From: a bacterium
GTDB taxonomy: Bacteria; Verrucomicrobiota; Kiritimatiellia; CAIKKV01; CAITUY01
Direction: 5' to 3'
Assembly (NCBI GenBank): GCA_037128595.1
Contig: JBAXWB010000017.1
Location: forward strand, 1 to 64,000
DNA length: 64,000 nucleotides
The notes beneath the pieces were generated by a model. The model saw only the letters and a list, made by a program, of their open reading frames with translations. It was not told the origin of the DNA and ran no database searches. This document shows, in pieces, positions 25,891 to 34,467 of the stretch. How positions within the stretch are numbered: the stretch's first letter is position 1; every line of letters begins with the position of its first letter. Position numbers and translations under genes: made by a program.

Positions 25891-27018
25891 ATGAGCACAG
25901 GTAATGCGGTGAATTTCAAGTTTCATGAGGTTGTCAAACGGTTTAGGGCCTGGGGGGATTTCGTTGAGGCCGTGCCGTATGGGTCGGGTCATATTAACGA
26001 CACCTTCAAAGTGACGTTCGGTATGGCCGGTGCTCCGGTGCATTATCTGCTCCAGCGCATCAATCACAACATCTTCAAAAATCCCCGTGCGGTCATGGAT
26101 AACATTGTGCGGGTGACAAACCATGTACGCAGCCGGCTGACCGAGGCGGGGGTGGCGGATGTGACCAGGCACTCTTTGTGCGTGGTGTTCACCCGCGATG
26201 CGCAGCCCTGTCATCAGGACGCGGATGGAAACTGGTGGCGGATGTACCTGTTTGTTGAAGGCGCCCGGACCTATGACACCATTCAGAATGAGCGGCAGGC
26301 CTTTGAGGCGGCCCGGGCCTATGCCCGGTTCCAGAACATGTTGGCCGATCTCCCTTTGCCGCGCCTGAACGAGACCATTCCCAATTTTCACAACACGCCG
26401 GTCCGCCTGGAAGCGCTGAAGAAGGCGATCGCGAATGATGCCTGCAATCGGGCGGTAGAGGCGCATAACGAAATTGCGTTTGTTGAAAAGCGTGCCGCCC
26501 TGTGCGGCCGTCTGCTGGACCGTCATGCCAAGGGGGAGATCCCCGAGCGGATTACCCACAATGATACCAAGCTCAACAATGTGATGCTGGACGACACCAC
26601 GGGCGAGGGCGTGTGCGTGATTGACCTCGATACCGTGATGCCCGGGCTGGCGTTGTACGATTTTGGAGATATGGTGCGCAGCGCGACCGCCGCCGCGTCT
26701 GAGGATGAACGGGATTTGAGCAAGGTGCGGATGCGGCTTGAAATGTTCAAGTCGATTGCCGGTGGGTACTTGTCGGAAGCGGGCTTCCTGAATCCGGCGG
26801 AGCGGGAGGAACTGGTTTTTTCCGCACGGCTGATCACCCAGATGATCGGGATGCGATTCCTGACGGATTATCTTCAGGGCGATATTTACTTCAAGACCAA
26901 GCGGCCGGGACAGAATCTCGATCGCTGCCGGGCTCAATTCAAGATGGTCGAGAGCATGGAAGCCCAGCAGGATGAGATGGAGCGCGTGGTGGCCGCCGCA
27001 TGGTCAGACCCAAAATGA
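25891..27018 (+). CDS. N-acetylhexosamine 1-kinase-like phosphotransferase
   Basis: A 375-residue protein of the aminoglycoside-phosphotransferase fold. The catalytic loop is ERITHNDTKLNNVMLDD (~residues 218-234), and the metal-binding motif is VCVIDLDTVMPGLALYDFGD (~240-258), in place of the usual DFD/DFG. The N-terminal GSGHINDTFKV and LLQRINHNIFKNP match the NahK family, which phosphorylates GlcNAc/GalNAc at C1 in the lacto-N-biose/mucin glycan route of bifidobacteria. It is 31 bases after the PIG-L gene with AAAGGA upstream. The product, HexNAc-1-phosphate, could be activated by a nucleotidyltransferase. Substrate choice between GlcNAc and GalNAc cannot be read from sequence. Confidence 0.88.
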   Translation: MSTGNAVNFKFHEVVKRFRAWGDFVEAVPYGSGHINDTFKVTFGMAGAPVHYLLQRINHNIFKNPRAVMDNIVRVTNHVRSRLTEAGVADVTRHSLCVVFTRDAQPCHQDADGNWWRMYLFVEGARTYDTIQNERQAFEAARAYARFQNMLADLPLPRLNETIPNFHNTPVRLEALKKAIANDACNRAVEAHNEIAFVEKRAALCGRLLDRHAKGEIPERITHNDTKLNNVMLDDTTGEGVCVIDLDTVMPGLALYDFGDMVRSATAAASEDERDLSKVRMRLEMFKSIAGGYLSEAGFLNPAEREELVFSARLITQMIGMRFLTDYLQGDIYFKTKRPGQNLDRCRAQFKMVESMEAQQDEMERVVAAAWSDPK

Positions 27019-27051
27019 AGAGTTTGAACAGAAGTCGCTAAGTTCGCGAAG

Positions 27052-27080
27052 GATGGTGCGGCGGGGTCCGCCGTACCATC
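27052..27080. terminator. Hairpin between convergent genes
   Basis: GATGGTGCGGCGG at 27052-27064 pairs with CCGCCGTACCATC at 27068-27080 with one mismatch (a wobble in one orientation) around a 3-base loop. It sits between the ends of the NahK-like gene and the nucleoside hydrolase and could serve both, but has no T-run on either side. Confidence 0.5.
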
Positions 27081-27090
27081 ATAAGGTGAT

Positions 27091-27993
27091 TCACCCTAAC
27101 ACGGTCTTGAGATACAGTTCACGGAGTTCGGCGGCCCGGATGTCCGTGGTGACTTCGATGTTCGGGACGTTGCCGCCCACCACCGTCATGCCGCGGGTGA
27201 TTTCCCCTTTGGTCTCAATGCGGACCGACTTGGGTGTGGTGGTGTAATAGCTGCGGTCGAACGACCAGACGATCGGGAAGATGTCATACATTACGGGGCC
27301 GGGTTTCCAGTTCTGGACCGGATGCCAGAGCTCGATGGCTTTGGCCAGCGCCTGACAAAGCGGGGATGGATTCGTTCTGAATAACTCGCAGTCCTCTTTG
27401 GAGAGGACAAACCGCCGCGTCACGTCCCAGGTCCCCATGAAAATAGGGATGCCCGACGTCAGAACCACATCGGTGGCTATATAATCAAATGCCGCATTAT
27501 GTTCGATGCGGTTGAGTGCGACTTCGCCGCCCATCATGGCGATGTATTTGATTTTTCCGGCGATCTCCGGCTTCCGTCTCAGGGCACAGGCGATATTTGT
27601 CAGGGGGGCGATGCAGGCGATCCCAATCTCGCCCGGGTAGGCTTCAACCGTGCGAATGATCAGGTCGACGGCATCATCGGTTCCCGGCTCATCCCGGACA
27701 TCTTCCGGTTCCGCAAAGGCATAATGATTCATCGTGCAGGCGAAATCATGCTGATTACGAAGGTCCGCCTCCGAGAGTTGGCGCAGCGGCAGTTGCATAC
27801 CTGCGGCAACAGGAATATCCATCCGGTCCAGATAACGCAGGAGCCGTTTAACCAGTCGGGCCCGCTTGTCAGAGGGTAGCGTGACGGTGGTGATGGCCTT
27901 GATGTCCAGTTCCGGACGACGCAAGGCGAAAAAGAGAGCCAACAGATCGTCAATGTCCTGGCCGGGATCGGTGTCGATGATAATTTTTTGCAT
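27091..27993 (-). CDS. Inosine-uridine preferring nucleoside hydrolase
   Basis: A 300-residue protein of the IUNH family, which splits ribonucleosides into base and ribose using a bound calcium ion. The N-terminal signature is IIIDTDPGQDIDDLLALFFA; the usual DPGxDDA is altered by two extra residues, so the cluster reads DPGQDIDD. Other features are IACIAPLTNIACALRRKPE, IAMMGGEVALNRIEHNAAFD (the conserved N and D of the family) and a late YYTTTPKS segment. No ribosome site is obvious. It may salvage ribose from nucleosides or a related N-glycoside. It stands alone, convergent to the amino-sugar operon. Confidence 0.9.
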   Translation of the reverse strand: MQKIIIDTDPGQDIDDLLALFFALRRPELDIKAITTVTLPSDKRARLVKRLLRYLDRMDIPVAAGMQLPLRQLSEADLRNQHDFACTMNHYAFAEPEDVRDEPGTDDAVDLIIRTVEAYPGEIGIACIAPLTNIACALRRKPEIAGKIKYIAMMGGEVALNRIEHNAAFDYIATDVVLTSGIPIFMGTWDVTRRFVLSKEDCELFRTNPSPLCQALAKAIELWHPVQNWKPGPVMYDIFPIVWSFDRSYYTTTPKSVRIETKGEITRGMTVVGGNVPNIEVTTDIRAAELRELYLKTVLG

Positions 27994-28077
27994 AAGAGAT
28001 TTTGAGGGATGGGTCAGTGTGGCGTTCCGTGGGAAGCGAGAAATCTTTTTCGCACTTTGTCGACGTGCTTCAGTGTG

Positions 28078-28257
28078 TCAGGTCCAAGTCGGAGGGCGAT
28101 GGTCTTTTTCTTCCAATGAGAGCTTTTGCCAGAAGGATGCCAGTTCCTTGTCACCTAGACTGAACTCCTCGTAAAGTTCTCCAATCAATGATTCGCAGGC
28201 AATCAGATTGCTAATGATTTTTCCCTGGGCTTCACGAATGTGATGCTTGATGTCCAT
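28078..28257 (-). pseudogene. Truncated ferritin-like/rubrerythrin-type protein (59 codons)
   Basis: An ATG at 28257 with GGAAG 8 bases upstream opens 59 codons ending at TGA 28080-28078. The peptide reads MDIKHHIREAQGKIISNLIA, then CESLIGELYEEF, SFWQKLSLEEKDH. E.LY..F and LEEKDH are iron-ligand motifs of ferritin-like four-helix proteins, with the second helix and its E..H intact. After KDH the frame quickly ends. Another frame continues plausibly (ATC GCC CTC CGA from about 28098) for ~28 codons to TGA near 28019, so a frameshift may have cut the gene. Normal members have ~140 residues, so it is probably nonfunctional. Confidence 0.6.
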
Positions 28258-28333
28258 AATTTACTTCCGATTATCCCCTGCCTGTTACCTATTGTTACCC
28301 AAACGCTCATTAAAGATAACGCTTGTGTAGCGA

Positions 28334-28362
28334 TTGTCAATTCGTGTTGAATCGGTTTTAAA
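28334..28362 (+). promoter_or_regulatory. Putative promoter of the secreted unknown protein
   Basis: TTGTCA at 28334-28339 (5 of 6 to TTGACA), a 17-base spacer and TTTAAA at 28357-28362 (4 of 6). It lies 18 bases before the start at 28380, with AGG at about 10 bases before the ATG. Confidence 0.4.
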
Positions 28363-28379
28363 TAATTAGGTGTAAATAA

Positions 28380-29921
28380 ATGAAAATGGCCATGCGTAAA
28401 AATATTAGTTATTTGGTTTTCGCCGTACTTCTGGCGGCGTCACTGACTTACGGATCCGATGTCAGGATTCTGGCCACCGATCGGGATATGGATGGGCTCA
28501 CCGCTTTTCCGGCCAAGCCGGTGGTTTCCTGGCAATGGACCCCGGAAGAGAAACGACAGGCCGACCATTTCAGCCGGATGGAGTTAAGCCGGGATTCTGC
28601 CGGGGCGATGCTGTTGACGTTAAACCTCTCCCCCTTGATCCCGTTTAAGCGTCCCTATCTTGAGCTCCTGAATCTCGGGGTTAAATACTTCCCCCCCGAG
28701 GCGGATGCCATCCGGCTGAAGGTCAGGGCGGTTTCAGGCAGGATGATCATCGGGTTTGGCGGGCCCACGGCCTACTTCGGAAACAGTGATGCGTTTCTCC
28801 GGCCGGTTTTTGTGGATGCGGCCCGGGATGGAACGGAATGGCGAACCGTCGAGGTCTCATTGCATTACGGACTGTTCCGGAATTTCCGACGCGCTGGGTA
28901 CAGTATCAATGCTCCCTGGATCTACTATGCCCGCTGGGCTCAGGAGCCGACCTTCCTCTATGCGTTCAAAGGGTCCGGGGGCGATATCCAGATCAAAGAT
29001 ATCGAACTGGTGGCCCGGGATCTGGCAAAACCTTTTCCGGTTTTTAGTGATGGCGAAGTGACACCCGTGGCAATTTTGGCGGATTTTACTGCCTCCAATG
29101 CCGCCGATAAATGCTTTTCCGTGCTGGTGGGGCAGAGTAATAAGGAATTCGACGGGTCATGGAATGCGGCGAAACCGGGTGCCCATCCGCCTGCGGCGAT
29201 CCGGATCCTGGACGATCGGGAGGCCGGCCGGTTTCTCCATGCCCGCGGTGTGTTCCTTGAGGAGGTCAGCGCGGTCGGCGTGACACTCGCGACTTCGCAA
29301 GCGGGGGAGGGCTTTCGCTTTCGCATTAAAACCGATACGGATGCCATGAACCTGATGCTTCCCGCAGTTCCATGCCAGCCTCTGGACTTCCTGCTGTATG
29401 AGGTTCCCGATCCGGTCACATTTGACTGGAGCCCGTTTTTAGCTTCCCAGGAGTTGAGAAAGGGGGCGACCAAGGGGTATGACCGTAATCTGTCCTATGA
29501 CACGTTGAGAGGGGTGCCGGGACTGTCCCTGGCCATTTATCATGCCCGGCGGTTTATCCCGAAAGGCCAGTGGTGCGATCCCATTGTTCCCTTTGCGGAT
29601 TTCCTCTGCATCTACGGATGTGGAGGTATGACTGACCGCTTTGAAAAGCAACTTCCGCCGAGCCCCGGAAAGTTGATTGCGGCGGCCATTCTCGCCCCCT
29701 GGCCCCGTAAAGGCCGGGCGGAGATTTCAATCGATCTGCGGGACATCGCGCTCGTGACATTCAAGGAGAGCCAGGGAAGTCGACAATCGTATTTTCAATT
29801 TCCAGAGCCCGCCCGCCTCAAAAGCGTCAAGTCGCGAAAAGGGTACTACTCATTCCTTCTGGCCCCCGGAGAATCAGCGCTCCCGCCTGAGCTTAAACAC
29901 TTCATGGACGAGTTGGAATAA
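28380..29921 (+). CDS. Secreted protein of unknown function (513 aa)
   Basis: An N-terminal signal peptide (MRKNISYLVFAVLLAASLTYG, cut near residue 25) is followed by two apparent beta-rich halves. Residues ~30-215 look like a carbohydrate-binding-type module (MELSRDSAGAMLLTLNLSPL, IRLKVRAVSGRMIIGFGG). Residues ~225-510 contain a second region with aromatic-rich segments (GQWCDPIVPFADFLCIYGCG). I do not recognise a catalytic signature. It is followed 15 bases later by the remnant of a glycosidase, so it probably belonged to a glycan-degradation gene set. Role as a glycan-binding or accessory protein is a guess. Confidence 0.75.
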   Translation: MKMAMRKNISYLVFAVLLAASLTYGSDVRILATDRDMDGLTAFPAKPVVSWQWTPEEKRQADHFSRMELSRDSAGAMLLTLNLSPLIPFKRPYLELLNLGVKYFPPEADAIRLKVRAVSGRMIIGFGGPTAYFGNSDAFLRPVFVDAARDGTEWRTVEVSLHYGLFRNFRRAGYSINAPWIYYARWAQEPTFLYAFKGSGGDIQIKDIELVARDLAKPFPVFSDGEVTPVAILADFTASNAADKCFSVLVGQSNKEFDGSWNAAKPGAHPPAAIRILDDREAGRFLHARGVFLEEVSAVGVTLATSQAGEGFRFRIKTDTDAMNLMLPAVPCQPLDFLLYEVPDPVTFDWSPFLASQELRKGATKGYDRNLSYDTLRGVPGLSLAIYHARRFIPKGQWCDPIVPFADFLCIYGCGGMTDRFEKQLPPSPGKLIAAAILAPWPRKGRAEISIDLRDIALVTFKESQGSRQSYFQFPEPARLKSVKSRKGYYSFLLAPGESALPPELKHFMDELE

Positions 29922-29935
29922 AGGTCGAAATAATT

Positions 29936-30370
29936 ATGAACCCCATATCGCAAGCCTTTTTAAACCCGCCGCGTGAATTTAGTGTGATGCCGTTCTGGTT
30001 CTGGAATGACGCGCTGGACCGGACCGAACTGATCCGCCAGTGACCTGTTGAATCCGGAAGCCGTGGCCATGTTCCTGAAGCTGGTCTAAGACAAATTCGC
30101 GGAGTCGTTCTCCGGCTATTTCGGCAAAACGGTGATGGGTATTTTTACCGATGAACCCTCGTTGCTGGGCCGGCGCCGGAACGGGAATGAGTGCTGCGGG
30201 GCCTAGAGGAAAAAACGCCCCTTCAGTTGTCTGTGCAACTGTCGGTCAAAGGCGACGCCACCGTGTTTGATCCGGTTACCGGGCAGGCCAGCGCCTGGGA
30301 TCCGCAACAGGTCCGGTTGGCCGGCCATGAATTGCGCGTAGTGATGATCAAGGCGCCTCTTTCGCCGTAG
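29936..30370 (+). pseudogene. Decayed GH106-like (alpha-L-rhamnosidase family) glycosidase
   Basis: Three fragments of one glycosidase survive. Codons 1-35 (29936-30043) read MNPISQAFLNPPREF, VMPFWFWNDALDRTELIRQ, then TGA. A second piece (about 30045-30205) in another frame reads LLNPEAVAMFLKLV, stop, then KFAESFSGYFGKTVMGIFTDEPS, the FTDEPS motif of this family. A third piece (about 30210-30370) reads VKGDATVFDPVTGQASAWD and ends in TAG. The intact enzymes have ~900-1100 residues, so large internal deletions as well as stops occurred. The gene followed the secreted unknown at 28380 by 15 bases and its 3' end overlaps the MFS gene end. Confidence 0.8.
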
Positions 30371-31613
30371 GGGGTAGGGTGCTGTTGCGGCCGAACCATG
30401 CAAAGAAGAGGGTGCCGAGGACGCCGAAGCCGAAAGCGACCTTGAGGTTCAGTTCCGGTGACACTTGCCACAGGAGCGCCCCGCCAAAGGCGGCAAACGC
30501 GACCAGCACGTCGCGAATGAGATAGTACAGTCCGAACATCGACGCCTTGCGTCCCTCCGGGGCCAGATCCATGATCAACGCCTTGCGGGTCGGTTCGCCG
30601 AATTCCTTAAGCCCGCGGAGCACAAACGCCGCCACCAGGGGCCCCAGTGATTGCGCCTGCATCAGTGCCAATGGGAAGCAGCTGAAAAACATAAATGTCA
30701 CCAGCACGAACGGTTTTTTCCCAAAGCGGTCGGCCATATAGGCCACGGGGACGTAGACCAGCACGGCGGTGATATTCTCGATGGCGGATAGCCAGCCGAA
30801 CGTCAGTTCCGAGACGGGATGCAATATGGTGCGGGTGGCCCAGATGACTACGAACGCGTCCGGGATGCGTTCGCAGAAGCGGATGAGGATATCCGACCAG
30901 AGCAGATGCCTCAGACTGACCGGCATTTCACGCCACAAGTGCAAGGGATTGGCCTCGGCCGCTTGGGTATTCTTGGAGTCATCGGTAATCATCAGTTGTT
31001 GCAACACGGAGGCGGCCAGGGCGAATCCCAGCGCCAGGATGAACGCCGCCCGAACGCCCTGCTCAACGCCCCAGAGCGCAATGCAGGTGCCGCCCACGAC
31101 CGGCCCCAGCATCTTGGGGGCCCGCCTTACCAGCGCCAGCACCGAGACGCCCATGGTGCGCCGGTGTTTGGGGACGATCTTGGCCAGGAGATCCATGGTG
31201 GCCGGGAGTGAAATAGCCGACCAGGAGATGAAAAACGCCGCCCCCAGCAGCACGGCCCACCAGGATCGGATCAGGATGACACACAGGTAGCCGACCATCG
31301 AGAGGGCATTGAAGAACAGGAGTGCCCGTTTGGTGCCGAGCCGGTCGCTCAGGTAGCCGCCAGGAAAGGAGTACAGGGCGGACAGCAGATCATCCATGCC
31401 CGCCAGCAGGCCAATGGCCATCACGGCGGTTGAGCCCTGCGCCAGTTGCTGGAGATAGAGCGGCAGGAACCGCTCGGCCATGTGCTCGCCCATGCCCACC
31501 AGCACAATCACGCCCAACAGGCCGACCATGCTGCGCCGTTGGCCCAGGAAGGTTCGCAGACGGTTCCAACCGGAGGGATGGGGCGCTGGTGGATAATCTT
31601 GAATGAAGGACAT
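30348..31613 (-). CDS. Major facilitator superfamily transporter
   Basis: A 421-residue, 11-12 helix membrane protein. The loop 2-3 MFS signature is GGYLSDRLGTKRALLFF (~residue 80-97) and a second copy-like motif, AYMADRFGKKPFVLVTF, appears in the C-terminal half. The substrate is not predictable. The start at 31613 (MSFIQDYPPAP...) has an ordinary N-tail. The 3' end overlaps the glycosidase remnant by 23 bases, which fits the remnant no longer being under selection. Confidence 0.85.
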   Translation of the reverse strand: MSFIQDYPPAPHPSGWNRLRTFLGQRRSMVGLLGVIVLVGMGEHMAERFLPLYLQQLAQGSTAVMAIGLLAGMDDLLSALYSFPGGYLSDRLGTKRALLFFNALSMVGYLCVILIRSWWAVLLGAAFFISWSAISLPATMDLLAKIVPKHRRTMGVSVLALVRRAPKMLGPVVGGTCIALWGVEQGVRAAFILALGFALAASVLQQLMITDDSKNTQAAEANPLHLWREMPVSLRHLLWSDILIRFCERIPDAFVVIWATRTILHPVSELTFGWLSAIENITAVLVYVPVAYMADRFGKKPFVLVTFMFFSCFPLALMQAQSLGPLVAAFVLRGLKEFGEPTRKALIMDLAPEGRKASMFGLYYLIRDVLVAFAAFGGALLWQVSPELNLKVAFGFGVLGTLFFAWFGRNSTLPPTAKEAP

Positions 31614-31718
31614 ACTGGGATGGCTTTATAAACTTATGTGATTTAGAGTTCAAGTACCGCATACAAGGGAGTTGTTTGATATGGTATTCAGATCAATGAG
31701 TAGTCGAGAGGGTTTATA

Positions 31719-32201
31719 ATGCTGCATATTTATGTTGATGCTGATGCGTGTCCCGTCAAACAGGAGGTCTCCCGCGTGGCCCTGCGCTATCATCTGGATG
31801 TTACCCTGGTGGCCAACTCCTGGATGCGGATTCCTAAAGCGCGCGGACTGGTGCTCAAAGTAGTGGGGGATGGCTTTGATGAGGCCGATAATTGGATTGT
31901 GGAGCAGGTGCAATGCGATGACATTGTAATTACCTCTGATATCCCGCTGGCAGGCCGCTGCCTGAAAAAGGGGGCCTGCGTCATCGGCTCAACCGGAAAA
32001 TCGTTCAAGGAGAATAGTATCGGGCAGGCGATCGCGACGCGGGCCCTCATGGCGGAACTCCGGGATGCCGGCGAGATCACCGGCGGGCCTGCGCCGATGC
32101 AGGGATGTGACCGCTCCCGGTTTCTTCAGGAACTCGACGGAGTGATCCAGACCCTCCGGCGCAAACATCCCGCCCCTCCCGTGAAAGTAAACCCCTCATG
32201 A
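31719..32201 (+). CDS. yaiI: UPF0178 (YaiI/YqxD) family protein
   Basis: A 160-residue protein matching the NYN-like UPF0178 family: MLHIYVDADACPVKQEV at the N-terminus, DDIVITSDIPLAGRCLKKGA in the middle and TGGPAPMQGCDRSRFLQELD near the end. Members are predicted PIN/NYN-fold RNases with acidic catalytic residues, function unproven. GAGAGGG lies before the ATG. It overlaps the next gene by 4 bases, forming a three-gene set (UPF0178, Gre-like factor, ThpR), all linked to RNA. Confidence 0.92.
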   Translation: MLHIYVDADACPVKQEVSRVALRYHLDVTLVANSWMRIPKARGLVLKVVGDGFDEADNWIVEQVQCDDIVITSDIPLAGRCLKKGACVIGSTGKSFKENSIGQAIATRALMAELRDAGEITGGPAPMQGCDRSRFLQELDGVIQTLRRKHPAPPVKVNPS

Positions 32202-32680
32202 CCAAAACCGATATTCATCAACGCTTTATCGCCCGGCTCACCACCGAACTGGAATCCATTACCGCTGTGGCCAGGAAAACCTTTGCGACGGCGACGAGTG
32301 ACGAGCATCGCGCGGAACATAAATATGATACCTTCAAACTCGAATCGTCTTTCCTGGCCCGGGGTCAGGCCAAGCGGGTCGAGGAGCTGGCTGACGCGCT
32401 GGAAAGCCTGCAGTTGCTCCCGATGAAGGAGATGGACCATACCACGCCCATCCAGCTCAGCGCCCTCGTCCGCCTTAAGGCCAGTGATGGCGGTTCCCGC
32501 GTTCTGTTTGTCTGTGCCGCCGCTGGCGGGGAAACCATCGTGGCCGACGGTGAAGAGATCACCATTGTGACCTCCCGCTCGCCGCTAGGGCAGGCGGTGC
32601 TTGGAAAAAAGACCGGTGATACCTTTGTGATGAAGATCGGTAGCACGAAGCATACTTATAAAGTGGTGTCTGTGGAATGA
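32198..32680 (+). CDS. GreA/GreB family transcription elongation factor-like protein
   Basis: A 160-residue protein. The N-terminal half is helical coiled-coil (residues ~5-75, with acidic residues in TSDEHRAEHKYDTFKLES). The C-terminal half carries the Gre/FKBP-like motif SRSPLGQAVLGKKTGDTFVM (~128-147), shared by GreA and GreB. These factors enter the RNA polymerase secondary channel and stimulate cleavage of backtracked RNA. The coiled coil is shorter and less GreA-like than normal, so it could be a Gre-related regulator instead of the housekeeping GreA. Start overlaps the UPF0178 stop. Confidence 0.82.
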   Translation: MTKTDIHQRFIARLTTELESITAVARKTFATATSDEHRAEHKYDTFKLESSFLARGQAKRVEELADALESLQLLPMKEMDHTTPIQLSALVRLKASDGGSRVLFVCAAAGGETIVADGEEITIVTSRSPLGQAVLGKKTGDTFVMKIGSTKHTYKVVSVE

Positions 32681-32694
32681 CGCCGGGAGGAACG

Positions 32695-33300
32695 ATGACC
32701 CCTTCAGGACATGGGCGGGCGGATCTGGTAAGGCTCTTTGTGGCCTTGGACTTGAATGAGGCGGTCCGGCAGGCGATTGCGGACGAGCAGGCCCGGCTGA
32801 AAAAGGTGACGGCCGGGGTGAAGTGGGTGCCGCCGGAGCTTATTCATCTCACCCTGGTTTTTCTGGGTGATGTATTTGCGGAGCAGGTGGAGGGGATTGT
32901 CCGTGTACTCGATACGGCAGCGGGGGCCAGTCCGGCCTTCCCCATGGAAATAGCCGGCTTGGGTTTCTTTGGGCCCCGCCATTGTCCGCGCGTGATCTGG
33001 GCGGGGGTAGGGAAGGGCGCGGATCAGGTGGTGACCCTCGCGGCCCGGATCAGTACGGGTTTGCGGGGCCTGAACCTGTCGCTCGAATCCCGGCCATTCC
33101 ACCCTCATTTAACCCTTGGTCGTGTCAAATCCGCGCGCGAAGCGGAGGGAATTGAGGAGGCCCTGAGCCGGTCCGGCGCAGCCAGATATGGCGAGGTCGC
33201 CGTGGACGGGGTTCTGCTCATGCGCAGTGAATTGCTTCCTCAAGGCCCCGTCTATCGCGTGATGCACAAGGCGTCGCTCTTACCGCACGACCCGCCCTGA
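32695..33300 (+). CDS. thpR: RNA 2',3'-cyclic phosphodiesterase
   Basis: A 2H phosphoesterase of about 201 residues. Its two catalytic histidine motifs are IHLTLVFLGD (~residue 53) and HPHLTLGRVK (~140), and the N-terminal VRLFVALDLNEAVRQAI is typical of ThpR/LigT. The family opens 2',3'-cyclic phosphate on RNA. I choose the ATG at 32695 because GGGAGGA sits just before it; the ATG at 32677 overlaps the previous stop (ATGA) and is the alternative. Its last 21 bases overlap the end of the convergent sugar kinase gene. Confidence 0.9.
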   Translation: MTPSGHGRADLVRLFVALDLNEAVRQAIADEQARLKKVTAGVKWVPPELIHLTLVFLGDVFAEQVEGIVRVLDTAAGASPAFPMEIAGLGFFGPRHCPRVIWAGVGKGADQVVTLAARISTGLRGLNLSLESRPFHPHLTLGRVKSAREAEGIEEALSRSGAARYGEVAVDGVLLMRSELLPQGPVYRVMHKASLLPHDPP

Positions 33301-34383
33301 GGCATTGCCCTGCATCAGGGTCATGACCTCTTTGAGCTGGACGAAGTTATAATCACCGGCAATCGAATGCTTGAGGCAACTGGCCGCGGTGGCGAACGCA
33401 ATCGCCTTTTCAGGTTCCTGCAGGTCGGCGCTGTTCAAGGCGTAAATGAGGCCGGCCGAGAAGGAGTCGCCGCCACCGACCCGGTCCACAATATCCGTGA
33501 TCTGATACGGGGCATACGCCAGAGCTGAATCAAGCGGGGCGAAAAACGCACGGCGGGAGCCGGTTGCGTACAGCATGGCGCCCCAGTTGTTGTGGCTGGC
33601 CGATACACTCTCCCGTAAGGTAATGGCAATGTATTTGGCCTGAGGGAATTCCCTGGCCATTTTCTCCGCCACTTCCTCGTAGGATTTGACATCGACAAGG
33701 CCCTTGTCGACCGACGAATGACCGGCGTTGATCCCGAAGACGTCCAGGGCGTCCTCCTCATTTCCCACGATGACATCCACATACTTGACGATCCGGGACA
33801 TGCAGTCGTTGGCCAGCTGATTTGCGGTTTTGGACGGATCCCATTTCCAGAGTTTTTTTCGGAAATTAAGATCGCAGGACACCGTGATTTTCTTTTCCTG
33901 GGCTTTCTCCGCAATCGCCAGGGTGCTGAGAAAGGCCTTTTCGCTCAGGGCGGGCGTGATGCCGGAGAGATGCAGCCACTTCGTATTCTCCAGGATACTG
34001 TCCCAGTCATAGTCCCCGGGCGCGGTCTGGGAGATGGCGGAATATTCACGGTCATACACCACATTGGACGGACGTTGGTTGGCTCCGGCCTCGACATAAT
34101 AGATTCCGAACCGGCCGGATTTTTTTAACAGGATCTTCGAGGTGTCCACCCCGAGCCCGCGCAGTTGAAAGATAAATGCCTCCGAGACCGGGTTGTCCGG
34201 AATGGCCGTGACGTAGCGCGATGTCTCGCCCAGTAATGCCAGCGAGGCGCAGACATTGGCCTCGCCTCCGCCAAACGTGGCCTTGATCGATCCGGGCAAC
34301 GACTGGAGCAGACGCAGGTGTCCTTCCGGGGCCAGGCGCAACATGACTTCTCCAAATCCAACAATGTTTTTCGTGCTTTTCAT
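33280..34383 (-). CDS. kdgK: PfkB-family sugar kinase, 2-keto-3-deoxygluconate kinase-like
   Basis: A 367-residue ribokinase-family protein. It shows NIVGFGEVMLRLAPEG at the N-terminus, FGGGEANVCASLALLG, HLSGITPALS, the N-terminal PfkB-like signature region and the catalytic-base motif DRVGGGDSFSAGLIYAL (Asp in GGGD). GEVMLRLAPEG and the overall pattern are most like KdgK, which makes KDPG from 2-keto-3-deoxygluconate, but fructokinase-type specificity cannot be excluded. The start at 34383 has AGGAG 8 bases before it; the frame extends to 34440 but upstream codons look non-coding. It is divergent from the histidine kinase at 34550. Confidence 0.85.
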   Translation of the reverse strand: MKSTKNIVGFGEVMLRLAPEGHLRLLQSLPGSIKATFGGGEANVCASLALLGETSRYVTAIPDNPVSEAFIFQLRGLGVDTSKILLKKSGRFGIYYVEAGANQRPSNVVYDREYSAISQTAPGDYDWDSILENTKWLHLSGITPALSEKAFLSTLAIAEKAQEKKITVSCDLNFRKKLWKWDPSKTANQLANDCMSRIVKYVDVIVGNEEDALDVFGINAGHSSVDKGLVDVKSYEEVAEKMAREFPQAKYIAITLRESVSASHNNWGAMLYATGSRRAFFAPLDSALAYAPYQITDIVDRVGGGDSFSAGLIYALNSADLQEPEKAIAFATAASCLKHSIAGDYNFVQLKEVMTLMQGNASGRVVR

Positions 34384-34467
34384 TGGCTGAACTCCTCTTT
34401 GAAAATTTCGGGTAATTTTGCATATGAACACGTGATGCACAAGAAAACGCTTGAACTATTTTCGGGC

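Noticed and set aside
25792-26937. 381-codon minus-strand frame
   Set aside because: Antisense of the NahK-like gene; the plus-strand protein has a clear kinase motif.
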